A stretch of DNA of 64,000 bases from Perlabentimonas gracilis (GCF_011174675.1 NZ_JAANIG010000014.1:1-64000), one strand, 5' to 3'. Shown: positions 25,892 to 36,714, numbered from the stretch's first letter. The notes: a model not told the origin generated them from the letters alone. Numbers and translations are program-made.

Positions 25892-27664
25892 CTAGTTGTT
25901 GGTTAATTGACCATTGCTTGAATCGATGAATACCTGCCAAATGGGCCAGTACTGTTGCGAGTTGGGATCGTTTACATAAAGTGCATCCCAGAATGTAGAT
26001 GTTTCGGATGATGAGGTGATGACCCACCCCTTATCCTCTGGGTATCCAAGGCCAGCGCCAATAGCATCCGTATCGCCGTAGTTAAGTCCGTATATTATCA
26101 CTGTTTCGCCATCCTCAGCAGTGGTGTAATAAATCCTTTCAGGTAGGTCAGCATATTTCCCAGCTCTATTCTCAAGCTGAATTAGCTTTATTCTTGCCTC
26201 GTTTAGCTTCTCGCTAAGAAGGTTCCAGCGGATTAGGTCGCCTTTACGGAGCATTTCGCCAGTAAACTCTAATGCACGCTCATCAACTATGGCATTAAAG
26301 AAGTCTTCCTGGCTAGCAATGGCTTGGGCCATGAAGGCATCAACCTTAGCTGTGTTGCTAGGGAACGCTCTTTCGCGAACCTCCCGAAGGTATGGTGCAG
26401 CAGCTGCAGGTCCATCCAGCTCGTTAATGGCCTCAGCAGCCATAAGTAGAACGTCGGAGTAGCGCATGTATACCCAGTTTAACCCATCGTCGTTGGTTGA
26501 GGTTACCCTGCGACCAGCTTCTTCGAAAAGCCACTCGTAACGATACTTGCCGAATTGCCATCTACCATTGTTGGTTGGCACCTGAACACCATCAATCCAT
26601 TCGTAGGGAACGCAGGTAACATCGCGGCGCTCATCGTCAATATCATATTCGTAAAACATTATAGGGTTGGGACCATTGGTTCCACCCTTGGCCTGCCCAG
26701 TGTACTTGTCAACCGTGGTATGCCTTACACCAAGGTCGAAAATTACGCGGCCACGTCCCTCGCTAAAGGGGATTTCCCAAAGAATTTCCTGACCAGCAAT
26801 TAGCTTCTCGCCGTGTAATGCCCTGAAAACCTCTTCAAATCCTTGAAGACGTGCGGTACCGCTGTTGATAATATCTAAGCATTCATTCTTGGCAATGGTA
26901 TACATTTCGGTGCGATCGAGGGTTTGGCTAAGCCTAATCTCTCCATCCATACGTTGCGCATATCCGCCAGCAGCAAGTGCAATTCGGGCACGCAAACCCT
27001 TTACAAAGCCCTTGTTAATTCGTTCTGTCGTTTTGGTGTAATCGGACTCTCCCGGCCAGGCCACAAGCTCGGCGGCCTCTTCAAGGTCGTTGAGTAGCTG
27101 TTGGTAAATAACATCACGGTCGGCACGAGGGAGGTATGCCGTTTCGTTGGTAACCGGTTCAAAGCGGGCAGGAACATCGCCCCAACCTTTAATTAGATCG
27201 TGGTAAACCACAGCCCTAAGCGTTAGCACTTCGCCCAAGATATGAGCAAGCTGTGGGTTATTCTCCACATCGCCCCAGTTACGCAGGCCTCTAATAGCTA
27301 TGTTGGCTCTCTCTATTCCCTCGTAAAATTTTGCCCAAGCATTATTCTCCGAGTTCATTTGGGTGTTATTAGCATTGGTGTTGTAGTTCGACAGCAATGC
27401 CTTGTCGTCATTCACATTCCGAAGTGAGTTGAAAACTTCAGTGTCTGTGTTAATGCCGTAGTACACAAGGTATCTGCCTCGGTACGAATTGGTCTCGCAA
27501 AATGACTGGATGATACCGGCAATGGCTCCTTCGGCCAGCGATGGGTTGGAGAAAACCACAGACTCATCGAGTGACGATTTCTCTGGTGCGTCCAGTAAAT
27601 CTTCGCAAGAACTTATTGCGCCGGTTAGCAATAAGGCAAAAAAGATATAGAGTATTTTTTTCAT
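25892..27664 (-). CDS. SusD/RagB-family glycan-binding lipoprotein
   Basis: About 590 residues from ATG 27664 (an in-frame ATG also lies at 27673). Signal peptide MKKILYIFFALLLTGAISSC with the lipobox cysteine, then EDLLDAPEKSSL and the usual SusD arrangement of TPR-like helices: 'ERANIAIRGL', 'EVLTLRAVVYHDLIKGWGDVP', 'RIALAAGGYAQ', ending with 'YMRYSDVLLMAAEAINE' and 'ALEFTGEMLRKGDLIRW'. It forms the lid over the SusC barrel encoded 9-18 bases upstream and captures oligosaccharides at the surface. Pectic substrate is inferred from the surrounding enzymes. Confidence 0.95.
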   Translation of the reverse strand: MKKILYIFFALLLTGAISSCEDLLDAPEKSSLDESVVFSNPSLAEGAIAGIIQSFCETNSYRGRYLVYYGINTDTEVFNSLRNVNDDKALLSNYNTNANNTQMNSENNAWAKFYEGIERANIAIRGLRNWGDVENNPQLAHILGEVLTLRAVVYHDLIKGWGDVPARFEPVTNETAYLPRADRDVIYQQLLNDLEEAAELVAWPGESDYTKTTERINKGFVKGLRARIALAAGGYAQRMDGEIRLSQTLDRTEMYTIAKNECLDIINSGTARLQGFEEVFRALHGEKLIAGQEILWEIPFSEGRGRVIFDLGVRHTTVDKYTGQAKGGTNGPNPIMFYEYDIDDERRDVTCVPYEWIDGVQVPTNNGRWQFGKYRYEWLFEEAGRRVTSTNDDGLNWVYMRYSDVLLMAAEAINELDGPAAAAPYLREVRERAFPSNTAKVDAFMAQAIASQEDFFNAIVDERALEFTGEMLRKGDLIRWNLLSEKLNEARIKLIQLENRAGKYADLPERIYYTTAEDGETVIIYGLNYGDTDAIGAGLGYPEDKGWVITSSSETSTFWDALYVNDPNSQQYWPIWQVFIDSSNGQLTNN

Positions 27665-27682
27665 AACAAGCATTTTAATGCA

Positions 27683-30600
27683 TTAGAAACTAAAGTTTAA
27701 ACCAAACACAATCGAACGGCTCCTTGGGTAAGCGGAGTAGTCGACCCCTGGGGTTAGTGGGGTGCTACGACGAGTAGAAACCTCTGGGTCGAACCCCGAG
27801 TAATTGGTCCATAGGAACACGTTGTATCCACTAACATAAACCCTTAAATTATCGATACTTACCCTACTCAGTAATTCTTTGGGAATGGTGTATCCAAGGG
27901 TTAGCGTGTTTAGGCGGAGGAATGACCCATCCTCTACAGCCCAATCGGTAAATACAAAGCGCGACATGAATGGCGACCACATCGTAGTGTTGGCATTCAT
28001 TGCCGTTAGCTCTTCGGGGTCGTTGCTTATGGTTCCATCCTCGCGCAGGTTATTCCAGCGCTCACCGCTCTCCATAATGGTAAGCATATTCCGTGAGTGG
28101 TACTTACTGGTTGAGGTGTACTCAATTTTATTGGCATTGTAAATATCGTTGCCATAGCTCCAGTTTAGGGCAGCCAAAAAGTCAAATCCAAATGCACGGG
28201 CGTTGATGGTAAAACCACCTGTATGCAAAGGGTTGGCATCACCAATTATAACACGGTCATCAGCATTTACCAAATTATCTTCATCCGTCATGTTTCTCAG
28301 CTTTAATGAACCCGGGCGAAGCGTTCCAACAACGGGCGAAGAGTCTACAACACCATCCTTAAGGATCCAGTTGGTTCCATCAAACGATTCAAAATCGGAT
28401 ACCTCGTAACGGCCATCATTAATGTAGCCATACATCTTACCTACTGAACCACCCGTGGCTATCAGAAAGTCGGCACCAACTTCGGTTGAGGCCCAACCAG
28501 ATGTTGCTGTAAAGTCATCCATTAGTCCAAGGGAGATTATCTCGTTTTGGTTAAAGCCTATGTTTCCACTAATGGTTAGGCCGTACTTGGGTTTGTCTAT
28601 AGCGATCCATGTTACCATGGCCTCAATACCACGGTTTTGAGTTTCGCCCATATTGCGATACTGGTAATCGTATCCAGTACCTGGTGTTGGGAAACGGATC
28701 AATAGATCATTCGTGTTGTTGATGTAACCTTCCAAGGAGCCTGTTAAACGCCCCCTTAGGGCAGTAAAATCGAGCCCTATGTTTCGTGTAACGGTGGTTT
28801 CCCATTTCAGGTCGGGGTTGGCCATGGTTTTGGTGGCAGCCCAGTAGCTATCGAAGTCGTTCACCCATGTGGTGTTGCTAACCTGTAGGGCTTGCACCAA
28901 CTGACCAGTGGGTATATTGTTATTTCCGGCGGTTCCGTAGCTTAAGCGTAGCTTAATATCATTGAACCATCTACGGGTGAACTCCATGAAGCTCTCGTCG
29001 GAAAGACGCCATGCAAAGGCTGCCGATGGGAAGTAACCCCAGCGATTTCCTTCGGAGAATTTTGAGGATCCGTCGGCTCTAAATGTTGCACTGAAAAGAT
29101 ATCTACTCTGAAAATCATAGTTAGCACGCCCGAAGAACGAGAGGAGAATCTCGTCGGGGGAAAAGAAGTTATCAACAGAGTTGGCCACAGCATTGGCCGA
29201 TAGGCTTCTTGCATCCTGAAAGTTAAACCCAGAGTTAATGCCATGCACAGTAGATGTTAGCCTTTCCTGCTGCCGGAGAATGTATTCTTGACCTACCAGG
29301 AGGTTCAGGCTATGGTTAGGCGATAGGATGTTCCTGAAATTGTAGGCTACCGTGTTAGTGTTCCGGTATGTTTCGCGGGCTGTTTTACTTAGTATAAGTG
29401 CAGGTTTCCCTTGGTTATCGCCCGATGGAATATTGTTGATGTAGTAGGTTGTTAACCCATAGAAACGATCGTTATTGTACCGGTAATCATCCATCCCAAC
29501 ATCGGAGCGCAGGCGAAGGTTGTCAATTGCCTCCCAAGTGATGCTGGCATTTAGGTTGTATGTAATCCGTTTTTGGAATCGATCGTTATCGGCCAATGAG
29601 ACAAGCGGGTTTCGGAGGTTAAATTCTTGATCAGTTTCCGATGCATCTGTAAGCCCGCTTACAGGAATTGATGGGTAAATCATGGCATCCTTTAGGCGCG
29701 AGTCGGCCGATGAGACCTCGTTCTGCTCGTTGGCACCACCTCCCTCAATCTGGGTGTTTGAGTAGCGTAATGCAAAATCGAGGGTAACCCTTTTGTGGGG
29801 CTTATTGGTTAGGTTTAGGTTGATGTTATCGCGCCTAAAGCCCGACATCTGCATAATGGCCTTGTCGGTAATATTGCTGTAGCTGAACGAGTACCTGTTT
29901 ATTTCAGTTCCACCAGAGATGTTAAGGTTGTGGTTAAAAGTGGTACCAATTCGACCAAAGGTAAGCTCTTGCCAATCGTTACCCGTAAGATCGCGGTAAA
30001 GATCAATGTCCTGATAGTTGCCAAAAAAATCGGTATACTTATTTGGCTGGTTGGCTAGGAGCGAGCGTTCATATTGCCAAGTGGCGTAATCGTAAAGCGA
30101 CAGCACCTCCAACTTATTGGCCAGCTTTTTAAAGCTGGTGTAGGCATCGTACCGAACAGATACTTTGCCTTCGGCACCGCGCTTGGTGGTTACAATAATT
30201 ACCCCATTAGCGCCTCTAGAACCATAAATAGCTGTTGATGATGCATCCTTTAGCACATCAATGGACTCGATGTCGGTGGGGGCAATGTCGGAGATTGACT
30301 CCACAGGGAATCCATCAACGATGAATAGGGGGGTGTTATAGCCAGTGATTGAACCACCACCACGCACTCTAATCTTTACCTCAGCATCGGGCGAACCCTC
30401 GGTGGTTAGAATTTGCACTCCGGCCAGCTTCCCGGTAAGCGCCTCGTTGATGTTCGATACGGGTAGCGCTTGGATATCATCGCCTCGAACCGAGGCAACC
30501 GAACCTGTAATATCTCTACGCTGCTGAGTGCCGTAACCAATAACCACTACTTCGTCGAGCCCCAGCATATCCGATTCGAGCTCAACATTAATTTCTCGCC

Positions 30601-30880
30601 TACTATCAACGGGCACAGTCAGCGTTTTGTACCCTATGAAGGAGAAAACCAAACTGCCTGAGGCGGGGACATCAATTACATAGCTTCCGTTTTCATCGGT
30701 AACAGTACCAGTTTGAGTTCCCTGAATGATCACGTTCACTCCGGGCAACTGCTCGCCAAACTCATCAATTACAACTCCTCTAACGCTTATGGTTTGAGCC
30801 CATAAGCTGAAACTCGAGAAAAGCATTGCAATGAGCAATGGTGTTAGCCTAGCGGCCTTTTTAAGGTCAAGTAATTTCAT
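27683..30880 (-). CDS. SusC/RagA-family TonB-linked outer-membrane transporter
   Basis: 1065 residues: signal peptide (about 1-28), carboxypeptidase-regulatory-like domain (about 30-110, ISVRGVVIDEFGEQLPGVNV), the family hallmark VVIGYGTQQRRDITGSV near 110-128, plug domain to about 235, then a 22-strand barrel ending SIVFGLNFSF. It imports large pectic oligosaccharides with the SusD lipoprotein, powered by TonB. No N-terminal STN anti-sigma-interaction domain is present, in keeping with control by the HTCS sensor rather than an ECF sigma/anti-sigma pair. This is the only SusC/D pair in the window. Confidence 0.96.
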   Translation of the reverse strand: MKLLDLKKAARLTPLLIAMLFSSFSLWAQTISVRGVVIDEFGEQLPGVNVIIQGTQTGTVTDENGSYVIDVPASGSLVFSFIGYKTLTVPVDSRREINVELESDMLGLDEVVVIGYGTQQRRDITGSVASVRGDDIQALPVSNINEALTGKLAGVQILTTEGSPDAEVKIRVRGGGSITGYNTPLFIVDGFPVESISDIAPTDIESIDVLKDASSTAIYGSRGANGVIIVTTKRGAEGKVSVRYDAYTSFKKLANKLEVLSLYDYATWQYERSLLANQPNKYTDFFGNYQDIDLYRDLTGNDWQELTFGRIGTTFNHNLNISGGTEINRYSFSYSNITDKAIMQMSGFRRDNINLNLTNKPHKRVTLDFALRYSNTQIEGGGANEQNEVSSADSRLKDAMIYPSIPVSGLTDASETDQEFNLRNPLVSLADNDRFQKRITYNLNASITWEAIDNLRLRSDVGMDDYRYNNDRFYGLTTYYINNIPSGDNQGKPALILSKTARETYRNTNTVAYNFRNILSPNHSLNLLVGQEYILRQQERLTSTVHGINSGFNFQDARSLSANAVANSVDNFFSPDEILLSFFGRANYDFQSRYLFSATFRADGSSKFSEGNRWGYFPSAAFAWRLSDESFMEFTRRWFNDIKLRLSYGTAGNNNIPTGQLVQALQVSNTTWVNDFDSYWAATKTMANPDLKWETTVTRNIGLDFTALRGRLTGSLEGYINNTNDLLIRFPTPGTGYDYQYRNMGETQNRGIEAMVTWIAIDKPKYGLTISGNIGFNQNEIISLGLMDDFTATSGWASTEVGADFLIATGGSVGKMYGYINDGRYEVSDFESFDGTNWILKDGVVDSSPVVGTLRPGSLKLRNMTDEDNLVNADDRVIIGDANPLHTGGFTINARAFGFDFLAALNWSYGNDIYNANKIEYTSTSKYHSRNMLTIMESGERWNNLREDGTISNDPEELTAMNANTTMWSPFMSRFVFTDWAVEDGSFLRLNTLTLGYTIPKELLSRVSIDNLRVYVSGYNVFLWTNYSGFDPEVSTRRSTPLTPGVDYSAYPRSRSIVFGLNFSF

Positions 30881-30945
30881 ATTGCAACTTTTTTGTTAGT
30901 ACACTGTAAATGTTTGTAGTTTAGGTTTTAAAAAGTATTTAGCTA

Positions 30946-32322
30946 TTAAATAGAATCAACAAGAGAATTCAAGTACACTTCTAAGTTGGTGTATGACCCA
31001 TCAAGAGAAGTTGAATTACCATCTTTTGGGTTATTTGGATTTAATCCGTGGTTCAATTCCCACTCATCTGGAATGCCATCGCCATCGGAATCGAGAAGGG
31101 GCGGCAAACTCTCAAGAGCAGGCCACCCCTCGGTGTCGTTTTGGCTATCGATAATACCCATATTACCGTAGGTAAATGAGCGGTTTGTAATGTTGTTAAT
31201 AATTCGTTGGTCAACCGCATCGCGCCTATGACTAACTCCTGCGCGCTTTAGCAACAGGTTGTATGCTGTTTCTGAATCCATGGCATTGGTTGAGATGTTT
31301 AAGCAGAAAGGTATAGCTGTTAAATGCTTAGTATATTCCTCGTTGGGAAGACTTATGTTTTTTTCTGATGCATTGTACCATCCTTCTGTACCCCAAATTT
31401 GGTTACCATCCATATGAAATTGGCCATATGGTTTGTATGGTTCTAGTATCTCAACTATTTTATCATCGGGAGAGGCAGGGCCTGGTATAAATAGGTTGTT
31501 AATTAAGTTGTATCTGCCATTCTCGCCACCATAAATGGCCTTGCTGCCCCAGTTGTATATTATGTTATTGACTATCTCAGCCTTTTCCATTCCGTCTTCA
31601 AGTTGGTAACGAGTGCCCTGCAGGCGTGGGTTTCGGCTGGAGTGGTGTGCGAGGATATTATTGATGAAGGATGCATTTTTGCCACCCCATATTCCACCAT
31701 AGCCGTGTGCCCCTTTACTATGAACGGAATTGTTAAGGCTTTCGCTAATTATTGACCATTGAAGGGTAAAGTTCTCATTATCGTAAAGGGATACCGTTTC
31801 GTCGGTTGACCAGCTAAAGCTGCAGTGATCGATAATGATATCGCGGTTTCGCATTCCTGTAAGGGCATCGTACTCAGTGTTGGCAATATCACCAGGTCTG
31901 AAGCGGAGGTAACGAATTATAACATTATTTGCGTTGATGCGTACCTCATGACCTTTAATACAAATGCCATCGCCAGGTGCGGTTTGGCCGGCAATGGTAA
32001 TATGGTCGTTATTTATTGCAAGTTGTGATTTTAGCTCAATGGTGCCGGAGATATCAAAAACAATGGTTCTTGATCCCTTTGCCTTAATCGCTTTTCTGAG
32101 GCTGCCAGGGCCATCGTCGTTAAGGTTGGTAACCTTAATAACTTTGCCACCACGACCGCCTGTGGTGTACTTTCCTCCTCCCATGGCGCCAGGAAAAGCA
32201 GTAATATCATCTTTTTGTTGGGCCGATACTGTGGGCACGCAGTGAAGAAGGCATACCAATGTACAAAGAATGAATGGTTTAATTCCTTTGAAGCTAATCG
32301 AAATATTTTGTGCAAAAGCCAT
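30946..32322 (-). CDS. Pectate lyase (PL1-type, Bacteroidetes subfamily) with calcium-repeat tail
   Basis: 458 residues with a signal peptide ending near VPTVSAQ. The start of the mature protein, AFPGAMGGGKYTTGGRGG followed by VIKVTNLNDDGPGSLR, and the core motifs IIIDHCSFSWSTDE and HHSSRNPRLQG are typical of secreted pectate lyases in Bacteroidota. The C-terminal part contains DSDGDGIPDEWELNHGLNP, a thrombospondin-3-like calcium-binding repeat, and no T9SS domain was seen. It is the first gene of the minus-strand pectin operon, 65 bases before SusC, and probably acts at the surface or in the periplasm. Confidence 0.92.
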   Translation of the reverse strand: MAFAQNISISFKGIKPFILCTLVCLLHCVPTVSAQQKDDITAFPGAMGGGKYTTGGRGGKVIKVTNLNDDGPGSLRKAIKAKGSRTIVFDISGTIELKSQLAINNDHITIAGQTAPGDGICIKGHEVRINANNVIIRYLRFRPGDIANTEYDALTGMRNRDIIIDHCSFSWSTDETVSLYDNENFTLQWSIISESLNNSVHSKGAHGYGGIWGGKNASFINNILAHHSSRNPRLQGTRYQLEDGMEKAEIVNNIIYNWGSKAIYGGENGRYNLINNLFIPGPASPDDKIVEILEPYKPYGQFHMDGNQIWGTEGWYNASEKNISLPNEEYTKHLTAIPFCLNISTNAMDSETAYNLLLKRAGVSHRRDAVDQRIINNITNRSFTYGNMGIIDSQNDTEGWPALESLPPLLDSDGDGIPDEWELNHGLNPNNPKDGNSTSLDGSYTNLEVYLNSLVDSI

Positions 32323-32418
32323 ATTTAAATCGTTTTCGATAATATTCCAATTGCTAATTACGGCTAATTAGGATACACCGAATATTCAAAATGTGCTTTT
32401 ATGCAAACAAAAAGTGAC

Positions 32419-35400
32419 CTAGCTTAAGTTTTGTGAAATGTACTCGGTGGGCGACATGCTGTGGTGTTTCTTAAACGCTCTGGTAAAGGAGTTTGGGTGG
32501 TCGAACCCAACCATATAGGCTACCTCCGATATGGAAATTTTTTGCTGAAGAAGGATTTGACCCGCCCTTTTTAGTCGGAATGAGTCGATAATTTCTTTGG
32601 GGTTGAGGCCTGTGAGCTGCTTAATTTTGCGAGAGAAATGAAAACGGCTTAGGCAGAAAAGTTGGCTCATAGTTTCCACATCAAAATCGGAGTTGGAAAT
32701 ATTCTCCTCAAGGACCTCCCTTATTCTGCTTAGCATCTTGTCGTCCTCGGAGTGAACCTTAATCTCTTCGGGTTGGGTTGTTAGCTCGCGCAGAATCTTT
32801 TCGCGTGTTTTGTCCTTGGCCAGCAGCAAGTTGTTAATCCTGATTTTTAGGTACTCCCTGTTGAAGGGCTTCTCGATATAGGCATCGGCACCAACTTGGT
32901 ACCCCTCTAGCTTATGCTCTGGAGCCGTTCGGGCGGTTAGTATGATAACCGGGATATGGTTGGTTATTAAATTTTTCTTAAGCATTCCACACAGCTCAAT
33001 GCCATTCATCTGGGGCATCATAACATCGCTAATAATTATATCGGGTTGGAACTTGAGTGCTTGGTTGTACCCATCAGCCCCATTCACCGCCTCAATAACC
33101 TCAAAATCTTCGTTTAGTATGTCACGTAGGAATTTTCGGAATTCAAATTCATCCTCAACAATGAGTGCTGAGAGCTTATCGCCCTGTAAACAATTTTCTT
33201 CATTGCTGGTCCTAGTTTCTTCTTCAATTGGTTTTTGCTGAGCAAGGGTAATGTTAATACTTTCAATCTCATGGCGTATGCTATCGGTAATTTTCTCCGA
33301 TGGGGAAAGAACGGGTTGTTCTTGTTCCACCTGATTGGAATCTGTAGGCAGGGTAACTGGAATGAAGAAGGTAAATGTGCTACCTATCCCCATTTCGCTT
33401 TCTACATAGATGTTCCCGTTGTGAGTAGTAACAAGATCCTTGACGTATGATAGTCCAATACCAGAGCTGTCTTGATTCTGTTGGCTATAGTTTTCTTTCA
33501 GCTGATAGAACCGATCGAAGATATGCTCAACGAATTGTTTTGGTATGCCTTTCCCTGTGTCTACAACCTTAATGTAAATAGCATCACTATTGGTATTGGG
33601 CTCGACCCTTTGCTCAACCGAAACTTCAATCCGTCCGTTTGGTGGAGTGAATTTGAATGCGTTGGAAACCAGGTTGGAGACAATCTTTTCAATGATATCG
33701 GGATCGAACATCACCTCAAGGTTATTATCTTTGCTGTTAAACAATAGATTGATGCTGTACTTGCTAGCTAAATCGTTGAACAGCGAAACGATATCCTTTG
33801 TAAAAGAAACAATATCACCCCGATGCATCCTAAGCTGTAGCTTTCCCAGCTCAATTTTGCGTACCTCTAGAATTTGGTTGATAAGCCTTAGGATTCGCCT
33901 TGAGTTTCGTTGAATAATTTCATAAGCTTGGGTTAGCTTAGCCTTCTCGGTGCGTGCTGGAGAGTTTATGAGCTGCTCGATGGAGCCAAGGATAAGCGTT
34001 AGGGGAGTTCTAAACTCATGCGATATGTTTGTGAAGAAGCGTTGCTTAACATTCGAGAGCTCCTCAACCTTTTCAATCATCTCCTGTAGCCTGTCGCGTT
34101 GCTGAACTATCTCCTCATTCTTTTCCTCAAGAACAAGGTTTTTCTTTTCAAGCTCTTCCTTCTGTTCCTGAATTTGTTCCTTCTGTAGTTCAATCTTTTG
34201 CTTTCTGCTCTCCAGCTTTTCGAATGCTTCCTTAAGCGACTCGTTCAGCTTAAATAAGCTTCTGTTTCGGTTTATCAGTTTGGCTTCGTAGTAGCCTATG
34301 GTGATTAGAAATGATAGCACAAGAGCAATGAACCAGGGTTGTTTCCATATTGGGGGCTTAACCGAGAAGTCAATTTGGGCAGAAACCTTTTCGATGTTGT
34401 GATCCAGATCTCTTGCCCTTACCCTAAAGGTGTGCTTACCGCTTTTTAGGTTGGTGAGCACCACGCTGGTTTCGGTTGTAAAATCGGACCACTCCTCGTC
34501 GTTTAGCTTGTAGGAGTACGTTAGCCTTTTGGTGGGGGTAACCTCCCAGTGGTCAACCCCAGTCCACCCAATCAGCGTGTTGCCAGACTGGTCTACCCGC
34601 TCTGTAAATACATTTATTTTGGTGATAGGCGGCATGGTGTCGCACTGGTATCGTACGGTCCAAAAGTCCTCGAACGATTCGGGTGATGCAACGCTAAAGG
34701 GGAATGCCCTTCGTTTCCATTCGCGTAGCGACTTGTTTATCCAAATGGTGCCATCGCTGGTGCCTGTAATTTCACCTCCCTCGCGGGGAATTTTAAACTC
34801 TTCGTTGAACAGCCCCGATACCCAATTCTTACCATCGTACCAAGCTATATCTTTATCGGTAATAACCCACACCTTGTTGGGCTCTTCTTCGTAGATGCTG
34901 ATGATTGTATTGCTAGGTAATCCGCTGTTCTTAGTGAATTGTACCCATTTTTCTCCATCGTAGCGGAATAATCCGTAGTATCTCGATCCTACCCATAGGT
35001 TGTGCCTACTGTAAACTATGTCGACAAATTCATTAAAATGTTCAATGCCTGTAACAACTTGCCATCGTGGTGGTTTGTGCATCAGTAGGTTAGTGCCACC
35101 AGCCCAAATCTTTCCATCGCTCGATTGTCCAATGCCATACACATTGTGCTGGACAATACCATCGGCTTGGGTATGATGCTTCCACTCCAGTGAGTCAGAA
35201 TCGGGGTTGAATAGCTGGAGTATCCCTGAAATTTGCCCCAAATTATCTTGCCTGTCAACACTGGCTCCAAACCAGAGGGAACCATCCTTGTCCTGAAATA
35301 CCGAGCGAGGGTCGATACCCCATGATACCTTAGGATGGAGTTGCTTAATCCACTTTCCTTCTTTAAGGTAGGCTGTTGCTGCAATTCCATTGTGGCTGCC

Positions 35401-36714
35401 CGCAATCCATATTCTACCATTCTTGGTGGCGACTAATCGTACTGGTGAGTCAATAACACCATCACTAGCCGAATAGGAGTACCATTCATCATCATGATTG
35501 AATACTATTTGGCTGTTGGCTGAGATGAACCAATTTTGTCCCTCTGAATCCTGAGTTTGGAAGTTAAGACCATTTATTCGGAGCCATTTGTCCTGCTGGT
35601 ATACAACCCTAAACACATCGCCCTGGATACCTGCTATCCAAATGTTTCCATCGGCTGCTTCATGGAAAATGATTCGAGACGAAGGAATGGGCAGGTTGGG
35701 TGCCGTGTAAATATTCCATACTTTGTTCTTATAAACAAAGAATTTACCCAAACCACCAATCCATAGCGAGCCATCAGAAACCTCCATGATATCAGTATGA
35801 AGCTCGTCGCCCCCGAAGTTATCGCTAAGCTTAATTTGTTTCCAAGCCTTACCGTCGTGCTTAAAAATTCCACGTTTATAAAATCCATTAATTATCCACT
35901 TCTCACCCTTTTGCGTTTCGATCATCTGGTTTCGATTGGCCAATTTTACTCCTGCCAACTCCTGCGTAATTTTGTGCTTGGTAAGCAGACCGTTAAGAGT
36001 ATCGCTGGGGTTAAACCGAAGTAGCTTGCCATCGTTATTTCTCGATATGAAAAGCCACACCTCTTCATTGTTTATGAAAATTTCATCGACTCGTCCAAAG
36101 TTACGTTGAAGCAGAATTTCGTCGGGTAGTACAACAATTGTTGCTTGGGGATGTGCCTCTTTAAAAGAGCGAGTTCGTGACAGAACAGTGTAAATGGTGT
36201 GCTTTCCATCTTGTAAACGCAACAACCCATTCTGAATGCCAACCCAAAGGTCGCCATTGTTTGATTCTGTGATTGATGTTACCGCAATCTTTAATGAATC
36301 GTCAGATGGAAATATTTTTCTCCACCCATTACTGCTATAGGTTAGCAGGCCCGACTCGCTACCCGCATAAAGATTGCCCATGCTTGAATTAAGCAGAGTA
36401 CCAATGGGCGATTTGAGGCAGGGTTGGTCATCGAAAAGTTCCCAGTGGTATCCATCGTACTTCATCACCCCCTTGTTAAGGCCAAACCACATATTCCCTT
36501 CGGAATCGTCCACCATGCTTCGCACTCCTTTGGCCGAGAGTTCCTCAAGGGAGTGCCATCTCCAGGGTTCGGTTAACGGCTGCGATATGTTGGGTGTATA
36601 TCGTGTTTGGCTCCAACCCTGGTGGGGGTAAACACTGCAAATTATTGCCGATATTATGGTAACTCGGAGCAAACGGATGATAAGCTGTTTGTAAGGAGAC
36701 CAACAATAATCCAT
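32419..36714 (-). CDS. Hybrid two-component system sensor/regulator (HTCS)
   Basis: About 1431 residues from ATG 36714; an upstream extension to 36747 starts at TTG and is less likely. Order: signal/transmembrane segment (about 10-35); periplasmic two-component regulator propeller repeats ('GNMWFGLNKGVMKYDG', 'GDLWVGIQNGLLRL' and many more, to about 715); Y_Y_Y domain (about 720-780); transmembrane helix near PWFIALVLSFLITIGYY (about 787-807); coiled coil rich in E/K/Q; HisKA with the phospho-histidine in NISHEFRTP (about 899); HATPase; receiver domain with phospho-acceptor D in DVMMP (about 1230); AraC-type DNA-binding domain at the C-terminus. HTCS proteins bind an oligosaccharide in the periplasm and activate a nearby SusCD operon. 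The gene follows the TRAP permease by about 60 bases, so it may be co-transcribed with the LacI-controlled unit. Confidence 0.95.
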   Translation of the reverse strand: MDYCWSPYKQLIIRLLRVTIISAIICSVYPHQGWSQTRYTPNISQPLTEPWRWHSLEELSAKGVRSMVDDSEGNMWFGLNKGVMKYDGYHWELFDDQPCLKSPIGTLLNSSMGNLYAGSESGLLTYSSNGWRKIFPSDDSLKIAVTSITESNNGDLWVGIQNGLLRLQDGKHTIYTVLSRTRSFKEAHPQATIVVLPDEILLQRNFGRVDEIFINNEEVWLFISRNNDGKLLRFNPSDTLNGLLTKHKITQELAGVKLANRNQMIETQKGEKWIINGFYKRGIFKHDGKAWKQIKLSDNFGGDELHTDIMEVSDGSLWIGGLGKFFVYKNKVWNIYTAPNLPIPSSRIIFHEAADGNIWIAGIQGDVFRVVYQQDKWLRINGLNFQTQDSEGQNWFISANSQIVFNHDDEWYSYSASDGVIDSPVRLVATKNGRIWIAGSHNGIAATAYLKEGKWIKQLHPKVSWGIDPRSVFQDKDGSLWFGASVDRQDNLGQISGILQLFNPDSDSLEWKHHTQADGIVQHNVYGIGQSSDGKIWAGGTNLLMHKPPRWQVVTGIEHFNEFVDIVYSRHNLWVGSRYYGLFRYDGEKWVQFTKNSGLPSNTIISIYEEEPNKVWVITDKDIAWYDGKNWVSGLFNEEFKIPREGGEITGTSDGTIWINKSLREWKRRAFPFSVASPESFEDFWTVRYQCDTMPPITKINVFTERVDQSGNTLIGWTGVDHWEVTPTKRLTYSYKLNDEEWSDFTTETSVVLTNLKSGKHTFRVRARDLDHNIEKVSAQIDFSVKPPIWKQPWFIALVLSFLITIGYYEAKLINRNRSLFKLNESLKEAFEKLESRKQKIELQKEQIQEQKEELEKKNLVLEEKNEEIVQQRDRLQEMIEKVEELSNVKQRFFTNISHEFRTPLTLILGSIEQLINSPARTEKAKLTQAYEIIQRNSRRILRLINQILEVRKIELGKLQLRMHRGDIVSFTKDIVSLFNDLASKYSINLLFNSKDNNLEVMFDPDIIEKIVSNLVSNAFKFTPPNGRIEVSVEQRVEPNTNSDAIYIKVVDTGKGIPKQFVEHIFDRFYQLKENYSQQNQDSSGIGLSYVKDLVTTHNGNIYVESEMGIGSTFTFFIPVTLPTDSNQVEQEQPVLSPSEKITDSIRHEIESINITLAQQKPIEEETRTSNEENCLQGDKLSALIVEDEFEFRKFLRDILNEDFEVIEAVNGADGYNQALKFQPDIIISDVMMPQMNGIELCGMLKKNLITNHIPVIILTARTAPEHKLEGYQVGADAYIEKPFNREYLKIRINNLLLAKDKTREKILRELTTQPEEIKVHSEDDKMLSRIREVLEENISNSDFDVETMSQLFCLSRFHFSRKIKQLTGLNPKEIIDSFRLKRAGQILLQQKISISEVAYMVGFDHPNSFTRAFKKHHSMSPTEYISQNLS

